This document shows, piece after piece, positions 53,492 to 64,000 of a stretch of DNA of 64,000 nucleotides; the first letter of the stretch is position 1, and every line of letters begins with the position of its first letter. The DNA lies in the NCBI GenBank assembly GCA_039090855.1, contig CM077010.1:45340905-45404904 (forward strand). Reading direction: 5' to 3'. This DNA is from Macrothele yani (taxonomy: Eukaryota; Arthropoda; Arachnida; Araneae; Macrothelidae). A model generated the notes under the pieces. It was not told the origin of the DNA. It worked only from the letters and a program-made list of their open reading frames with translations, and ran no database searches. The position numbers and the translations under genes were made by a program.

Positions 53492-54913
53492 CACTGGCGG
53501 AAAGTGAAAGAAGAACACCAAGAAGGAGACGTCTGATACCAACGAAATTTATACAGCATAATAACGGAATACAGAGGATAACGTGATCAAAACATTATGG
53601 CAAAATACAGCTGTATTTGCTGGTAAACTGAAAAATAACATTTCCATGTAACATGGTTAGTACGAGCTTGAACCGCCATGAACTGCGTCACACTGTGCAA
53701 TTCTGGCATGGATTCTGTCTTACAGATGTTGGATGTAAGTTTGGGGTATTGAGTTCCAAGCAGCCTCGAACTGGACGCGTAAATCGGGGATGGTCGTGGC
53801 TGGTCGTGGAGACCGGATAAGTCGTTGTCCCATAAAATCCCACACGTGCTCAATGGGAAACAAATCCGGTGAACGTGCAGGCCATGGAAGTTGTCTCACA
53901 CCCTGAAGTGTCTGTTGTGTTGCACGTGCCGTGTGTGGGCGTGCGTTACCTTGCTAGAAAAAACCACGATGAACCGACCTTACAAATGGCACAACAATGG
54001 GCTGAATGATGTTGTTGATGTATGAGGTGCTGTTTAACGAACGCGGTACAAACACTAGTTGTGTACGAGTGTGATAGCTGATCGATCCCCACACCAGGAG
54101 ACCAGGTGTTGGCCCTATGTGTCGCTGGTGGATGCAAGAAGGGTGGAGACGCTCCCCTGTTCGTCTGCAAACACGCTTACGGCCATCGGAGGCTCCCAAG
54201 CAGAATCTGCTTTCATCGCTGAACACGACAGATCGCCATTGCGTTCTCCAGTGCAGACCTTGGCGACACCACTGCAGCCGTTCCTGACGGTGGGCTGGAG
54301 TCAGAGGTACACATGCCAGAGGCACACGTGCACGTAGTCATGCATCCAGTAGACAGTTGCGGATTGTTCGTACAGTCACCTCAGGGGCAACGGCATCTCG
54401 GATTTGCGTCGCAGTGGATGTTCTGCTTGACAACGCCGCTCTTCTTATGCGTCGATCGGCCGGCTCAGCAGTCCGTCTGTGACTCCCGGTTCCACGTCTT
54501 CTCGTGTGGGAATGTTCCTCGGACCATCTACGCCACCATCGTACCACCACAGGTACTTCTCGTCCAATTCACTCCACGATACGACCACCTGGCCTCGCGG
54601 AGTCCGACTAGACGACCTCGCTCAAAGTCCGATAACTATTGAAATCGTGCACGTCTTTCATGTCCAGGCATTGCAGCTTCTTCATTGTCTTCACACGTGT
54701 CCGTACGCCGACGACTGATTACATTCACTTCGCCGTACTCCTTAAATACCACCGACGATAATTTGCATATTATGCCGTGCTGTGGCGTAAGCGCTCACCG
54801 GTCTGTCTCGAAATTAGCATCACACCTACGTAAACTCGACCCCATTAACATATGTAAATTTCATGATCGTCCGCCAATTCCTTCTTGGTGTTCTTTTTCA
54901 CTTTCCGCCAGTG
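53492..54913 (-). mobile_element. Tc1-like element, family D, copy 2, complete ends, degenerate gene
   Basis: Terminal repeats of about 35 bp (CACTGGCGGAAAGTGAAA, then GAACACCAAGAAGGA) lie at 53492-53527 and inverted at 54879-54913. TA flanks both ends. The minus-strand transposase shows VVRWWRRWSEEHSHTRRRGT and APEVTVRTIRNCLLDA (54338-54550), VPLTPAHRQERLQWCRQG and RSVVFSDESRFCLGASDGRK (53954-54325). The frameshifted remainder has a QQGNARPHTA-like block, LPWPARSPDLFPIEHVWDFM and a PQTYIQHL tail. At 1422 bp this is the natural size of the family. Frameshifts and stops disable it. Confidence 0.93.
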
Positions 54914-54915
54914 TA

Positions 54916-55587
54916 GTTACACAACTCTCATCGAACGTATGATAATGCACCACTGAATCACCCAATGTACTTAAAGGTCATCCTTTGATTAACTGGTGTA
55001 TCGCACCCTTTCGAATGCAGATATCAGGCTCTGAAATAAGATGTTAATTTTTATATGATCTTTCTTGCATTTCATCTCACCAGCGAACTGTACTGATAAA
55101 CATCTGACATCGAAGGTGATGCTAGCTTCTCGAAATCTGATAATGCGAAATGGGATTTAAATGAGATTCCATCGTGACACCTTACCATTAAACAAATCCA
55201 CTGGATTTTTGTTTTCCAAATTGGAATTTATTTTCAATCTCTAACATTGATTCTGAATACGGTGGGTAACATTTCTATTCCAGACCCCATTGTTATACTG
55301 TATGACATACACACTTTTGGACCTTAAGCGAAACGTTTAACATTTTTACAGCACATTTTGTTCACCAAAAATCAAACAACTAGATTTCTTTATAGATAGA
55401 ACAAATAAAACGTGATTTTTTTTCTTTCCAGTTCATTGAAGATATTTAATGGACATATATTGTAAGATCGTTACAAGGTTTCAAAGTTCATTTAAATTAT
55501 TCACAATGCAAGGAAGGGTATGTATTAAATGACGTTTAAAATTTCAAGGAGCGTTCGACACTAACCTCATGAGCGTAATTTTTTGAG
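54916..55587. other. No recognised feature
   Basis: AT-rich DNA, nothing supported. Confidence 0.4.
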
Positions 55588-55790
55588 AAGGGTTTAACCA
55601 CCACCGTGAGCACCACGATGGGCTATAAGTAGACTCCAGTCTCTAATATAAGGTCACTTGTTCTTGAAAAGGGAAACAACCAGTGCCGTAAGACAAACAC
55701 AGCATTTATACCTCACCGGGATTTGAACCCAGAATTATCTTTGACGAATGGTCAGAAGCGCTGGCTTCTGACTATTACTCTGGGGTGCCA
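55588..55790 (-). repeat. tRNA-derived SINE
   Basis: Minus-strand copy: TTTAACCACCACCGTGAGCA, AGTGCCGTAAGACAAACACA, B box GGGATTTGAACCC and a damaged head to about 55790. Confidence 0.82.
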
Positions 55791-56178
55791 CATCTGTGCC
55801 ATGTTGAATTTTTTCCGGAATTGTCAGCGAAAAACAAAGTGTATCGTACCAAATACATAATGAGAAAAATAGATTCGCGTGTTATTCTTTTCTTGTTTCA
55901 TTTCAAGTAATCAAACTATTACTGGAAAATATATAATATGAAATACACGAATTCGCGAAAACGTTTTCGTTTCTTAAAAGTTTAATAAATAGATATGTGA
56001 AACTGCCGATGTATTTTTTTTATTTTTTTTGGAAGATGAACAATTTCAAGAAATATGAAATGGAAAAGCAATCAATGACAAATAAATCCAAAACAGTTTT
56101 GCATATTGGGAATACATAAATCAAGAATATCAATCAATATACTGAGAAGTACTGTACATTGTTCTTTTGTTTGAATAG
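55791..56178. other. AT-rich DNA, nothing recognised
   Basis: Homopolymer T/A-rich stretch near 56013-56030; no gene. Confidence 0.4.
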
Positions 56179-56835
56179 TTGAAGGATCGGACAGTCGATA
56201 ATAGGAAACAAATTATGTGGACCGATGAATCACGTTTTCAGTTGCACCATGCCAATGGCAGAGTGAGAATTTGGCGGAAACAGCACGAAATCAGGGACCC
56301 CAAATGCATTGCTACAACCTTTCAAGCTGGTGGAGGCAACGTTATGCTTTGGGGAATGTCTTCCTGGCATGCTTTGGGCCCTTTAATTCGTGTTGATCAA
56401 CGTCTGACTGGCACATCATATCTAAACATCGTTGCGAACCAAGTGCATCCTGTCATGTGGATGGTTTATCCCAATGGTGATGGCTACTTTCAACAACATA
56501 ATGCGTTCTGCCATAGTGCTCGTATTGTACAAGATTGGTTTCAGGAACATTCCGGTGAGTTACTTTGTTTAGGTGGCCCCCACAATCACCATATCTCAAC
56601 CCCATTGAGAATGTGTGGGATGAAGTTGAACGAGCCAACGGAGAGCTGGATCCACAACCCTGTAATCTCACTCTCCTGGAAAGTGCTATTCATCAAGCAT
56701 GGTCTCAGATTCCCCAAACCACGTATCAATATCTCGTGGAGTCCACGCCACGAAGAATCGACGCCGTATTAAAGGCAAAAGGTGGCCCAACGAAGTACTG
56801 AGGGGGTGGTCATAATAAAGTGGCCACTCAGTGTA
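56179..56835 (+). pseudogene. Tc1-like transposase, family B relative, C-terminal half
   Basis: The first frame (56179-56560) reads IMWTDESRFQLHHANGRVRI, the first catalytic Asp block, then GGGNVMLWGMSSWHALGPLI and NGDGYFQQHNAFCHSARIVQ. The second catalytic Asp of QQDNA is His here (QQHNA). A frameshift near 56570 leads to WPPQSPYLNPIENVWDEVER (Asp of SPDLNP reads Tyr) and AVLKAKGGPTKY, ending TGA at 56801. The 3' terminal repeat (GGTGGTCATAATAAAGTGGC, CACTCAGTGTA) follows to about 56835. The helix-turn-helix half and left repeat are absent. Confidence 0.9.
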
Positions 56836-57106
56836 CAGTATAATGCTTTTGTTGGAGAGGCAAAGTAAATCGACAACACTGCCATCTACTAGATCGCAAC
56901 TATGCAATTAAAAGTACTGATATTAAGTGACCATGTTATAGAAAAGCAGTGTCTCGAAGACTGCGATCAAATGAGCATATCTACGATTCAGCAAAAAAAT
57001 TGGCGTATAGAATGTCGCAAGATTAACAGATTCAGTGGAATGGTAACGAGAACGGTCACCGCATATAGCGTACGTCTCAGACTACATTAGCCTAATGTGG
57101 AGCGAC

Positions 57107-58490
57107 ACCGTCCCAAAATGCAGTAACGGAGGAGGAATTCCCCTACACATAATCCGCCATCCGGCTACACCCTATTTGCTATTCCGCCACCACCTACGCA
57201 ATACTCGCCTCATTCGGCTCCGTCTACACCCGATGTTCCACTTCCATCCTCACCTACAACCCTGTTTGCCTTTCCCTGCATCAACCTACGCTCAATTTGC
57301 GTCTTCCGGCCTCACCTACAACCCTGTTTGCCTTTGTCTGCATCAACCTACGCTCAATCTGCGTCTTCCGGCCTCACCTACAACCCTGTTTGCCTTTCCC
57401 TGCATCAACCTACGCTCAATCTGCGTCTTCCGGCCTCACCTACAACCCTGTTTGCCTTTCCCTGCATCAACCTACGCTCAATTTGCGCGGCTTCCGGCCT
57501 CACCTACAACCCTGTTTGCCTTTCCCTGCATCAACCTACGCTCAATTTGCGCGGCTTCCGGCCTCACCTGTAACCCTGTTTGCCTTTCCGTGCATAAACT
57601 TACGCTCAATTTGCGTCTTCCGGCGTCACCTACAACCCTATTTGCCTCTTCATGCATCAACCTACGCCCAATTTGCGTCTTCCGGCCTCACCTACAACCC
57701 TGTTTGCCTTTCTCTGCATCAACCTACGCTCAATCTGCGTTTTCCGGCCTCACCTACAACCCTGTTTGCTTTTCCCTGCATCAACCTACGCTCAATCTGC
57801 GTCTTCCGGCCTCACCTACAACCCTGTTTGCCTTTCCCTGCATCAACCTACGCTAAATTTGCGCGGCTTCCGGCCTCACCTACAACCCTGTTTGCCTTTC
57901 CCTGCATCAACCTACTCTCAATTTGCGCGGCTTCCGGCCTCACCTGTAACCCTGTTTGCCTTTCCGTGCATAAACTTACGCTCAATTTGCGTCTTCCGGC
58001 GTCACCTACAACCCTATTTGCCTCTTCATGCATCAACCTACGACCAATTTGCGTCTTCCGGCCTCCTTCTGCAACTTTTTCCGGCCACCGCCTACACCCT
58101 ATTCGCCTCGTCCAGCTGTATGTATGAACAGAAACATTTATGTGAAGTGCATTTCCGTGATCATCGTATTAGCACAGTGAAAGGTTTCGACAGCGTGGAG
58201 CAACACCCTACCCATAAGCAGTAATGGAGGAGGAATTCTCCTACAGCCTAACATTATTTCTCGTTGAGTCTCGGCCTGCATCCTCTTTGACCTTTTTGAC
58301 ATCCGCCTACATCCCATTCGCCTCGTCAGGTATCCACCTACAGCATATTGGGCTCTTCCGGCCTCTATCTACACCCTCTTCGCCTCGTTTTATGGACTCA
58401 TCTTACACCGCATTTGCCTCTTCTGGTCTCCACGTATACCCTATTTGTCTCGACCGGCCGGACGTATCAGTAGAAACATTGCTGTGAAGT
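57107..58490 (+). repeat. 62/64-bp satellite with higher-order structure
   Basis: The core array at about 57240-58075 has thirteen to fourteen units of TTCCGGCCTCACCTACAACC, CTGTTTGCCTTTCCCTGCAT, CAACCTACGCTCAATTTGCG, TC. Some units carry GCGGC instead of GTC (64 bp). A six-unit block starting near 57474 recurs about 376 bp later near 57850 with the same private variants (CTGTAACC, GCATAAACTTACG, CTATTTGCCTCTTCATG). Degenerate related edges repeat GTAATGGAGGAGGAATTCTC-type sequence at 57122 and 58222, and CATTTCCGTGATC at 58148 and 58493. The long plus-strand frames (57095-57856, 57297-58127, 57652-58224) are by-products. Confidence 0.93.
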
Positions 58491-58944
58491 GTATTTCCGT
58501 GATCGTCTTATTAGCAGAGTAAAAGGTTCCGACGGATCCATCGTGGTTGAGGCTAATTGACCAGCTTGGTAAAAGCTGATCAATCTAGTACATTTTTCAT
58601 GCAATCATAGGGATCGTACGTGAGACTAATTGACGATTTCTGCATTTCGTCTCAAAGTGAAATCGCGTCAAATACATTTCCTGTGAATATGTCTAGTCAC
58701 CACATATCTACAAGAGAAGACGACTTGCTTATGCATCTTCTGTAACCGATTTCCATTGAGAATGTTTGAAATGCTTTGCTTTCTGCTACATATCCAAGTC
58801 GAAATCAGAAGCGTTTATCGTAGAAGAGGGGTAAAACCCTTGTTTCCTACTTCTGGAATCTTGAAGAACCTGTGTCACTGTCAAGTGCAATTATCATTAC
58901 AACAGATGAAGAGCCTATTCCCTACTAGAATGTTTCAGTATCAC
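58491..58944. other. No recognised feature
   Basis: No gene or array beyond the satellite edge. Confidence 0.35.
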
Positions 58945-59098
58945 AGGTGGTCGAATGGCCAGGGCATTGGTTTCCCAGGTAATCGTCCTAGCTGGGCCAG
59001 GGATAAAGACCCGAATGAGGATTGTGTGGCACACTTAGGATTAAACGCTAGCCTTACGTGATGTTCTTCCCCAGATACTTACAGTGGTCATTAATCCT
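58945..59098 (+). repeat. Old tRNA-derived SINE
   Basis: The head retains GGTGGTCGAATGGCCAGGGC and a degraded B box (ATAAAGACCCGAATGAGG). The tail retains CAGTGGTCATTAATCC. Highly diverged. Confidence 0.5.
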
Positions 59099-59275
59099 AC
59101 AGACAAACACGGAACGTCAAGCTTGAGCAACTACTAACAACTCCACAGAAAACTTTGTTTATTTTTACGAATGTAAAATTCTGGTATCCCGTGTTAAGCT
59201 TTTTTGCCACAAATTGTCATTCAAAATTACATTACATTGACAAACTATAACGAAGTAAATTTCTCCGTCATTTTT

Positions 59276-59349
59276 ATCCGCGCCAGGATTCGAACCCAGG
59301 TCCCCTCATTCCGGAATAAGTCACTCTACCAATTGAGCTACGCGGACGT
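59276..59349 (-). repeat. tRNA-like sequence, probably a SINE head or tRNA pseudogene
   Basis: Minus strand: acceptor GTCCGCG pairs with CGCGGAT over seven positions. The D arm is GCTC-AATTGGTA-GAGT. The T arm is CTGGG-TTCGAAT-CCTGG. The A box (TAGCTCAATTGG) and B box (GGTTCGAATCC) are strong. The anticodon arm folds only as CTTAT-TCCGGA-ATGAG with a six-base loop, so no anticodon can be assigned safely. Either a decayed tRNA gene or the head of another SINE family whose body would be AAAATGACGGAGAAATTTAC onward. Confidence 0.6.
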
Positions 59350-59424
59350 TTTATTCTGATTCTTATCTGCCTTTATGTCGTGTGCGTCCTTCTGGAAGGT
59401 ACGTCACATCTCCTGGTACGTTAC

Positions 59425-60646
59425 AAAACGTCACCGCACAGCCCTTCAAAAGCAAATGAAAGGAGCCGCTGCGTTGTTAAGATGCGCGGTACAGCTAAAA
59501 TAAAAACAAGCCTGCAGCTGACCGCGATCATATCGCTTACTGTGAGGTAGAGTGAAAATGTCGCGGCGGGGGAGAACTGATTTTGAGAAAAGAAAGATTG
59601 TTAGGTGTTATATTAGTAGGTTGTCCATGAGAGAAACCGAGAGGCGTTTAAACATACCCAGGTAAACTGTTTTGGATGTACTGAATACGTAGAAGACACG
59701 TGGCGTTCCTGAAGCAGCAAAACGTACCCGCACACCAAAGAAATTCAATGATAGAGGACGTCGAAGCCTCAGGAGAGCCGTTATAGCTAATCGACGGAGT
59801 ATTGCATAAGACCTCAGTGTACACGTGAGTAAAAATGCTGGAATTTCGGTATGTGCACGTACCATTCGCAGAAATCTTCATTTAATGTGATACCGTGGTC
59901 GTGCGTCTGCTCAAAAGCCTTTCATCTCCACTCGGAATGCTACTCGTCGTTTAGCATGGTGTAAAGAACATTTATCGTGGACCGTACATCAATGGAAACG
60001 GGTCAAATGGACTAATGAATCCAGATCCAGATACACGATTCATGAGTCTGATGGCCTTGTGTGGGTATGGCGGCAGCCGGGGAACGCTATTTTCCTCAGT
60101 GTACTGTTCCTACGGTCAAGTTTAGAGCTGGCAGTGTACTTGTGTGTGGGTGTTTTTCGTAGTATGGTCCCGGCCCAATGATGATTATGGTGGACAAACC
60201 TGTTAACCAGCACGTCTACCTCGCTATCCTGGACAATTATGCTCTACCAACTCTGGAAAAACTATGGAACCGAGCCTTGCTGGTACCTGCAGGGTAATAT
60301 ACGGAGGACTGTTACGGCGTGGTTTGACGATAATTCTGTATCGTGGGTGGACTGGCCAGCACAGAGCCCTGATCTTAATCTCATTCAGCACCTATGGAAC
60401 GAATTAAAGTGTCGCATAAGAAGATTGGAACCAAGGCCTACTACTAAGCAACAGTTAGCTGCAGCATTATGTACTGAATGGAAGCGCATACCTATCGGTG
60501 TGTTTCAAAACCTTGTCGAAAGCATGTCTCGAAGGGTCAGTGCATGCATTAAGGCCAAAGGTGGACCGACACCGTACTAATGTATGTCAATAAATGCTAT
60601 GTTGCGTTTCTCTTCTAGGTTTCTGGTGACTTTTATCAACATAGTG
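59425..60646 (+). pseudogene. Tc1-like element, family A, copy 3
   Basis: The transposase starts MSRRGRTDFEKRKIVRCYIS at 59557. It continues MRETERRLNIP, then an in-frame stop, and TPKKFNDRGRRSLRRAVIA. The middle block has RNATRRLAWCKEHLSWTVHQ and a changed catalytic block VKWTNESRS, where the usual Asp is Asn. The C-terminal frame (60239-60580) reads TVTAWFDDNSVSWVDWPAQS, PDLNLIQHLWNELK, CTEWKRIPIGVFQNLVESMS and CIKAKGGPTPY, ending TAA. The 3' terminal repeat (GTGACTTTTATCAACATAGT) ends at about 60646. This copy gives the best view of the family's C-terminus. Confidence 0.92.
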
Positions 60647-60898
60647 TCATTGTACTTTACTGTGTTTTCGCCGTTTTGACTTTACATAATGAAACGCACT
60701 CCCTGGAATTGTTTCTTTTTATTTAACTTCATGTTACGCAGAAGACTTTCCCGTTCTACTCTTCAAGCTTGCGTGATGTTCAAAAAGAAACCATATGTAA
60801 TACAATTAACGTAACGCTTATATTTATCCCTAATTGCAGATTTGTATTTCAACCAATCCTTACCAAATATGAAAAATATTTCATTAAAATCCCGATTA

Positions 60899-62196
60899 CG
60901 AGGGTTGTGCCGGAAGTAATGCAACAATGGGAATAACTTTTTAATTAACTGACAGGTCTCTCAAATTGCTCATGTTGGTAGAATAACTCTTTCTCTATAC
61001 AAAGGTACTACTCAACATAGTCTCCATCACAAGCGATGCATTTGCACCATTGTTGAATCCAACTCTCGAATCCTTATTGAAAAAATTCAGGTGTGGACTG
61101 TTGTACCCACTTCTTCACAGCCACGTTCACCTTGTCTGTGTAATTAAAACGTTGTCTCTGGAGACTATCTTTCATCGGACCCAACAGGTGGAAGTCGGAG
61201 GGTGCCAGATCTGCGCTGTACGGTGGATGGAGGACCACTGACCAATCTAATTTGCTAATCGGCTGATTTGTTGGCAGAGATGTGTGTTGTCTAGCATTGT
61301 CATGGTGAATGTGGATCGTCTTTAGATTCTTATTCTGTCTCTTACTCCTTATGGCTTCTCTATGCTACTTGAGTGTCTCAATGTGCCGCTCGCTGGTCAC
61401 AGTACGGTCACGTTCTAGAAAATCAAGGAGAATGACATCCCTGTCATCCCAAAAAACAGTCACCGTGACGTTCTGTGCTGATCGCTGGATCTTGAACTTC
61501 TTATACCTTGATGAAGGGGTGTGACGACATTCCATGGATTGATTCTTCGTTTCCGGATTGTAAAGATACACCCACGTTTCATCCCCTGTCACCTGATTCG
61601 AAAACAACGTATCTTCATAGGATTTAGACGCTTCCAGCAGATCAGAGCAGACTTCCACCCTTCTCTCCTTCAAATCGGGTGTCAATTGCAGAGATACGGG
61701 TACCCACTTTGCACACACTTTCCGATACCCTAAGTCTTCCACCATCTTCCGTATGGCACTGTGACCACAGTCCAGTTGTACAACAAGCTCACGGATTGCG
61801 ACTCGTCTCTCCGTGCGAATCAATTAATCGACTCGCTGGCGGCGATTCGTGTTAGTGGTCACAAATAATGATCTCGCACTGCCTGGTTTGTCTTCAATGC
61901 TGGTTTTCCCTTCTTTCAACTTCTTCATCCATCTGTGCACATTGCTCTTGTCAATGGTGTCATCTCGGTAAAATGTTTGTAGCCTTCTGTGGATGTCGAA
62001 TAGCCTGCAGCCATCCTTCGTCAAGAACTTAATGAGGGCACGTTGCTTCTGCTTGGAATCCATGATTTACCTGCAATGAAGACGAATGGTCTATAGAGGA
62101 TGAGTTACTCTACTAACATCTGCGCTTTGAACGACCTCTGTCCGGTAATAAAAAAACGTTATGCCCACTTTTGCATTACGTTCGGTAAAACCCTCG
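60899..62196 (-). mobile_element. Mariner element 1, complete ends, two stops
   Basis: Terminal repeats CGAGGGTTGTGCCGGAAGTA (from 60899) and CGAGGGTTTTACCGAACGTA (inward from 62196) are flanked by TA. The 1298-bp length is typical. The minus-strand transposase starts MDSKQKQRALIKFLTKDG at 62063 with a helix-turn-helix (SNVHRWMKKLKEGKTS). It meets TAA at about 61821, continues in frame IRTERRVAIRELVVQL, GDETWVYLYNPETKNQSMEC and DRTVTSERHIETLK, meets TAG at about 61362, then IHHDNARQHTSL and YSADLAPSDFHLLGPM. All three Asp of the DD34D triad are present. Some annotation pipelines call such proteins SETMAR-like. Confidence 0.95.
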
Positions 62197-62681
62197 TATT
62201 ATGCTATGTTATGGTAGCCGATCATTATGCTAATCATGTTTTCTACACAAATCAGTTTTTATGTTGATTCTGTATATGAATTTCAAATAAATAATTTCCT
62301 TTTCCTTTTCGGCGTGCTTCGTTCTCCCATTATATTGCTTCTCTCGTGAGGTTTTGTGCTTTTTATACGGAAAATTAAATACTACTTCTTTTTACTAAGA
62401 ACAAAATATGCAAAGTAGTTATATTTTCAGAGCAGCTGCTGTTGTGCGACCGACAGCAGGTCTTCAATATGGAAATTCGGTACTTTTTTGACTAGCTTTC
62501 GTTTTTAATGCTGGTACATTCTCTATTCAAGATGTATTGATAAACAGATTTAATTTTCGTAATTCTACAGCAGCGCTTAACACTGTTTGGCTGTTTAGAA
62601 CAAATTTTACAATTCTAATATACATGAACTAAAAACACCCAATTTCCAACAACATGTAAACGGAAGATTCACTGGTATATA
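62197..62681. other. AT-rich spacer between mariners
   Basis: No feature recognised. Confidence 0.4.
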
Positions 62682-63985
62682 CGATCAAAACGTTCCGAGA
62701 CTAGGCCGATATACGACAACGTACTTACGTTTCTTACGTCTGGCTATGATCTCCTCAAAGTAGACTCCTTGGGTAGCGATACACCGCTTTCAGTGTTTTT
62801 GCCACTGTTTGAACGATCTCTGGAAGACCTGTTCGCGAATCGTGTGAAGCACCGTCAGCGATTTGCGCTGGATCTCGTACACGGTTTCAAAACTGCGTCC
62901 ATTGAGCTTCAGCTTTATCTTCGGGAACAGAAAGAAGTCGCAGGGGGCCAAATCCGACGCATAAGGTCGGTGAGGAAGGGTAGTCGTGCTGTTGCGGCCG
63001 CAAAACTGGCATCTGGCTAACGTTCTGTGAGCTCCTGCATTGTTGTGATGGAGCAGGAAATCGACCCTGCGCTAGATTTCAGGACGTTTGCGGCGAATGT
63101 CCTCCCTAAGACGTCGCTGGATATCGCAGTAAAAAAGGGCGGTGACGGTCTGGACCTGGGAGACGTATTCACGGTGCACAACCACACAAATGTCGAAGAA
63201 CAGGAAGAGCATTCTTTTTCTTCCTCTCAGGACCTGTCGGGCTTTCTTCGGTCGCGGAGATGCTGGGCTCTTCCACTGCGACGACTGCTGTTTGGTCTCC
63301 GTGTCGTAACCGTAGACCCAAGTCTCGTCGTCTGTGTAGACCCGCAACAGGAACGTTGGTTCATTCACAACCTGCTGACGAATATCTGGACAGAGTTCGA
63401 CACGGAGAGGCTTCTGTTCGGGGTTTAGAATCTTTGACACAAACTTTGCAGCAATGGGGTGCATGTACAAAACCGACGCCAGAATCTCTTTCACTGTTCC
63501 GTATGACACATTGACGATGGTAGCAATATCTTGAATGGTTCTCCGACGATCCTCATGCACCAGTTCCTTAATTTTGTCCACATTTTCAGGGGTTTTGCTC
63601 GTGGAAGGTCGCCCTGACCTCTTGTCGTCTTCCAGTGCCATTCTGCCGCTCTTAAAACGGGTATGCCACTCAAAACACCTCGCACGACTCATTGTCCCAT
63701 TGCCATAAGCATGCTGCAACATTTCATGCGTCTCCGTTCCCGATTTGCTGAGTTTGATGCTGCAGAATTTGATGTTCGCTCGCTGCTCTAGTTTACAGTC
63801 CATACCGAAATCGCAGTAGTGTTCTGCGCGTGGTCACCAAATATCGTGTAGCACAGCTCCCAATGCTCGCAGAATGACGCCACTCGGCACAATGACTCAT
63901 GAAGGTCACTGCCCTCGACCACTACTCGCGCATCCGCGTCCATCTGTTGGCGCGCTACGTAACTAGTCTCGGAACATTTTGATCG
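62682..63985 (-). mobile_element. Mariner element 2, complete ends, catalytic Asp lost
   Basis: Terminal repeats CGATCAAAACGTTCCGAGAC (from 62682) and CGATCAAAATGTTCCGAGAC (inward from 63985). TA precedes the left end; the right flank is not TA. The transposase starts MDCKLEQRANIKFCSIKLSK at 63803, with helix-turn-helix ARCFEWHTRFKSGRMALEDD and GRPSTSKTPENVDKI, then DDETWVYGYDTETKQQSSQW. A stop follows REDIRRKRPEI at about 63072. The continuing frame has LLHHNNAGAH, where the second catalytic Asp (HHDNA) is Asn, and YASDLAPCDFFLFP with the third Asp. It differs from mariner 1 in both protein and terminal repeats, so it is a separate lineage. Confidence 0.93.
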
Positions 63986-64000
63986 CACTACGTACACTGC

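Noticed and set aside
57095..58224. Open frames of 190-276 codons rich in repeated CLPFPASTYAQ / LPASPTTLFAF
   Set aside because: By-products of the 62/64-bp satellite, in three overlapping frames with no start context or domain.
61365..62063. Host SETMAR-like gene
   Set aside because: Only the mariner part is present, with both terminal repeats, TA flanks and no SET domain.
1..64000. Splice-containing host gene assembled from short frames
   Set aside because: I could not link any short frames into a protein with a recognisable domain; an RNA-seq alignment would be needed to support one.

Overview
The window reads as intergenic DNA from a repeat-rich animal genome, most likely an arthropod. 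I see no convincing host protein-coding gene, rRNA gene or canonical tRNA gene, and no operon-like structure. Evidence for an arthropod: Tc1-like and mariner transposases, an RTE-type LINE, a Tx1/L1-like LINE, an I/Jockey-like LINE ORF1, a Penelope-like element (PLE), abundant tRNA-derived SINEs, TIR-bearing MITEs and many minisatellites, all in AT-rich DNA. This combination fits insects or chelicerates; the order cannot be fixed from sequence alone. Nearly every substantial reading frame belongs to a mobile element and most are broken by stops or frameshifts. The main exception is an intact 470-codon LINE ORF1 at 16815-18227.

Layout. 0.5-5.6 kb: two Tc1-like remnants, a short copy of a dispersed tandem-repeat element, a SINE with clear target-site duplication (TSD), and a complex foldback whose arms carry tRNA-like sequence. 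6.5-12.2 kb: a pogo/Tigger-type MITE, a decayed Tc1-like gene, a 146-bp tandem repeat, a foldback MITE and another SINE. 13.3-14.4 kb: a 28-copy 39-bp minisatellite, then a SINE nested in a SINE. 15.3-20.1 kb: a readable nest. A PLE is split by a Tc1-like element (TA duplication), which is itself split by a 2.5-kb LINE derivative that has ORF1 but no reverse transcriptase (12-bp TSD) and by a second short insert. 20.4-22.2 kb: long inverted repeats, perhaps PLE terminal sequence, enclosing microsatellites and a 5'-truncated RTE LINE. 23.6-30.4 kb: MITEs, a 376-bp SINE, several older SINEs and two minisatellites. 32.4-38 kb: a nearly full-length but frameshifted Tx1/L1-like LINE. 38-42.6 kb: Tc1 and LINE debris and a 41-bp minisatellite. 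42.9-47.7 kb: an element built of ~151-bp tandem repeats, each with a CCNCYAGRGGGCG-like core, split by a near-full-length RTE LINE. 48-50 kb: SINEs and a mariner scrap. 50.5-52.7 kb: a Tc1-like gene whose catalytic-domain segment has been amplified into a 90-bp tandem array, itself hit by a TTAA-flanked MITE. 53.5-64 kb: a terminally complete Tc1-like element, a 62-bp satellite with higher-order structure, more Tc1 remnants, and two terminally complete mariners.

The elements do not act together as a pathway. Their relationships are historical: insertion into one another, truncation and local amplification. Autonomous families represented here (RTE, the missing ORF2 partner of the ORF1-only LINE, Tc1/mariner) could have mobilised the non-autonomous ones. 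The most unusual items are the ORF1-only LINE with two repeated 5' hairpin monomers showing paired substitutions, the satellite born inside a transposase gene, and the ~nucleosome-length repeat array with recurrent CTCF-like cores.
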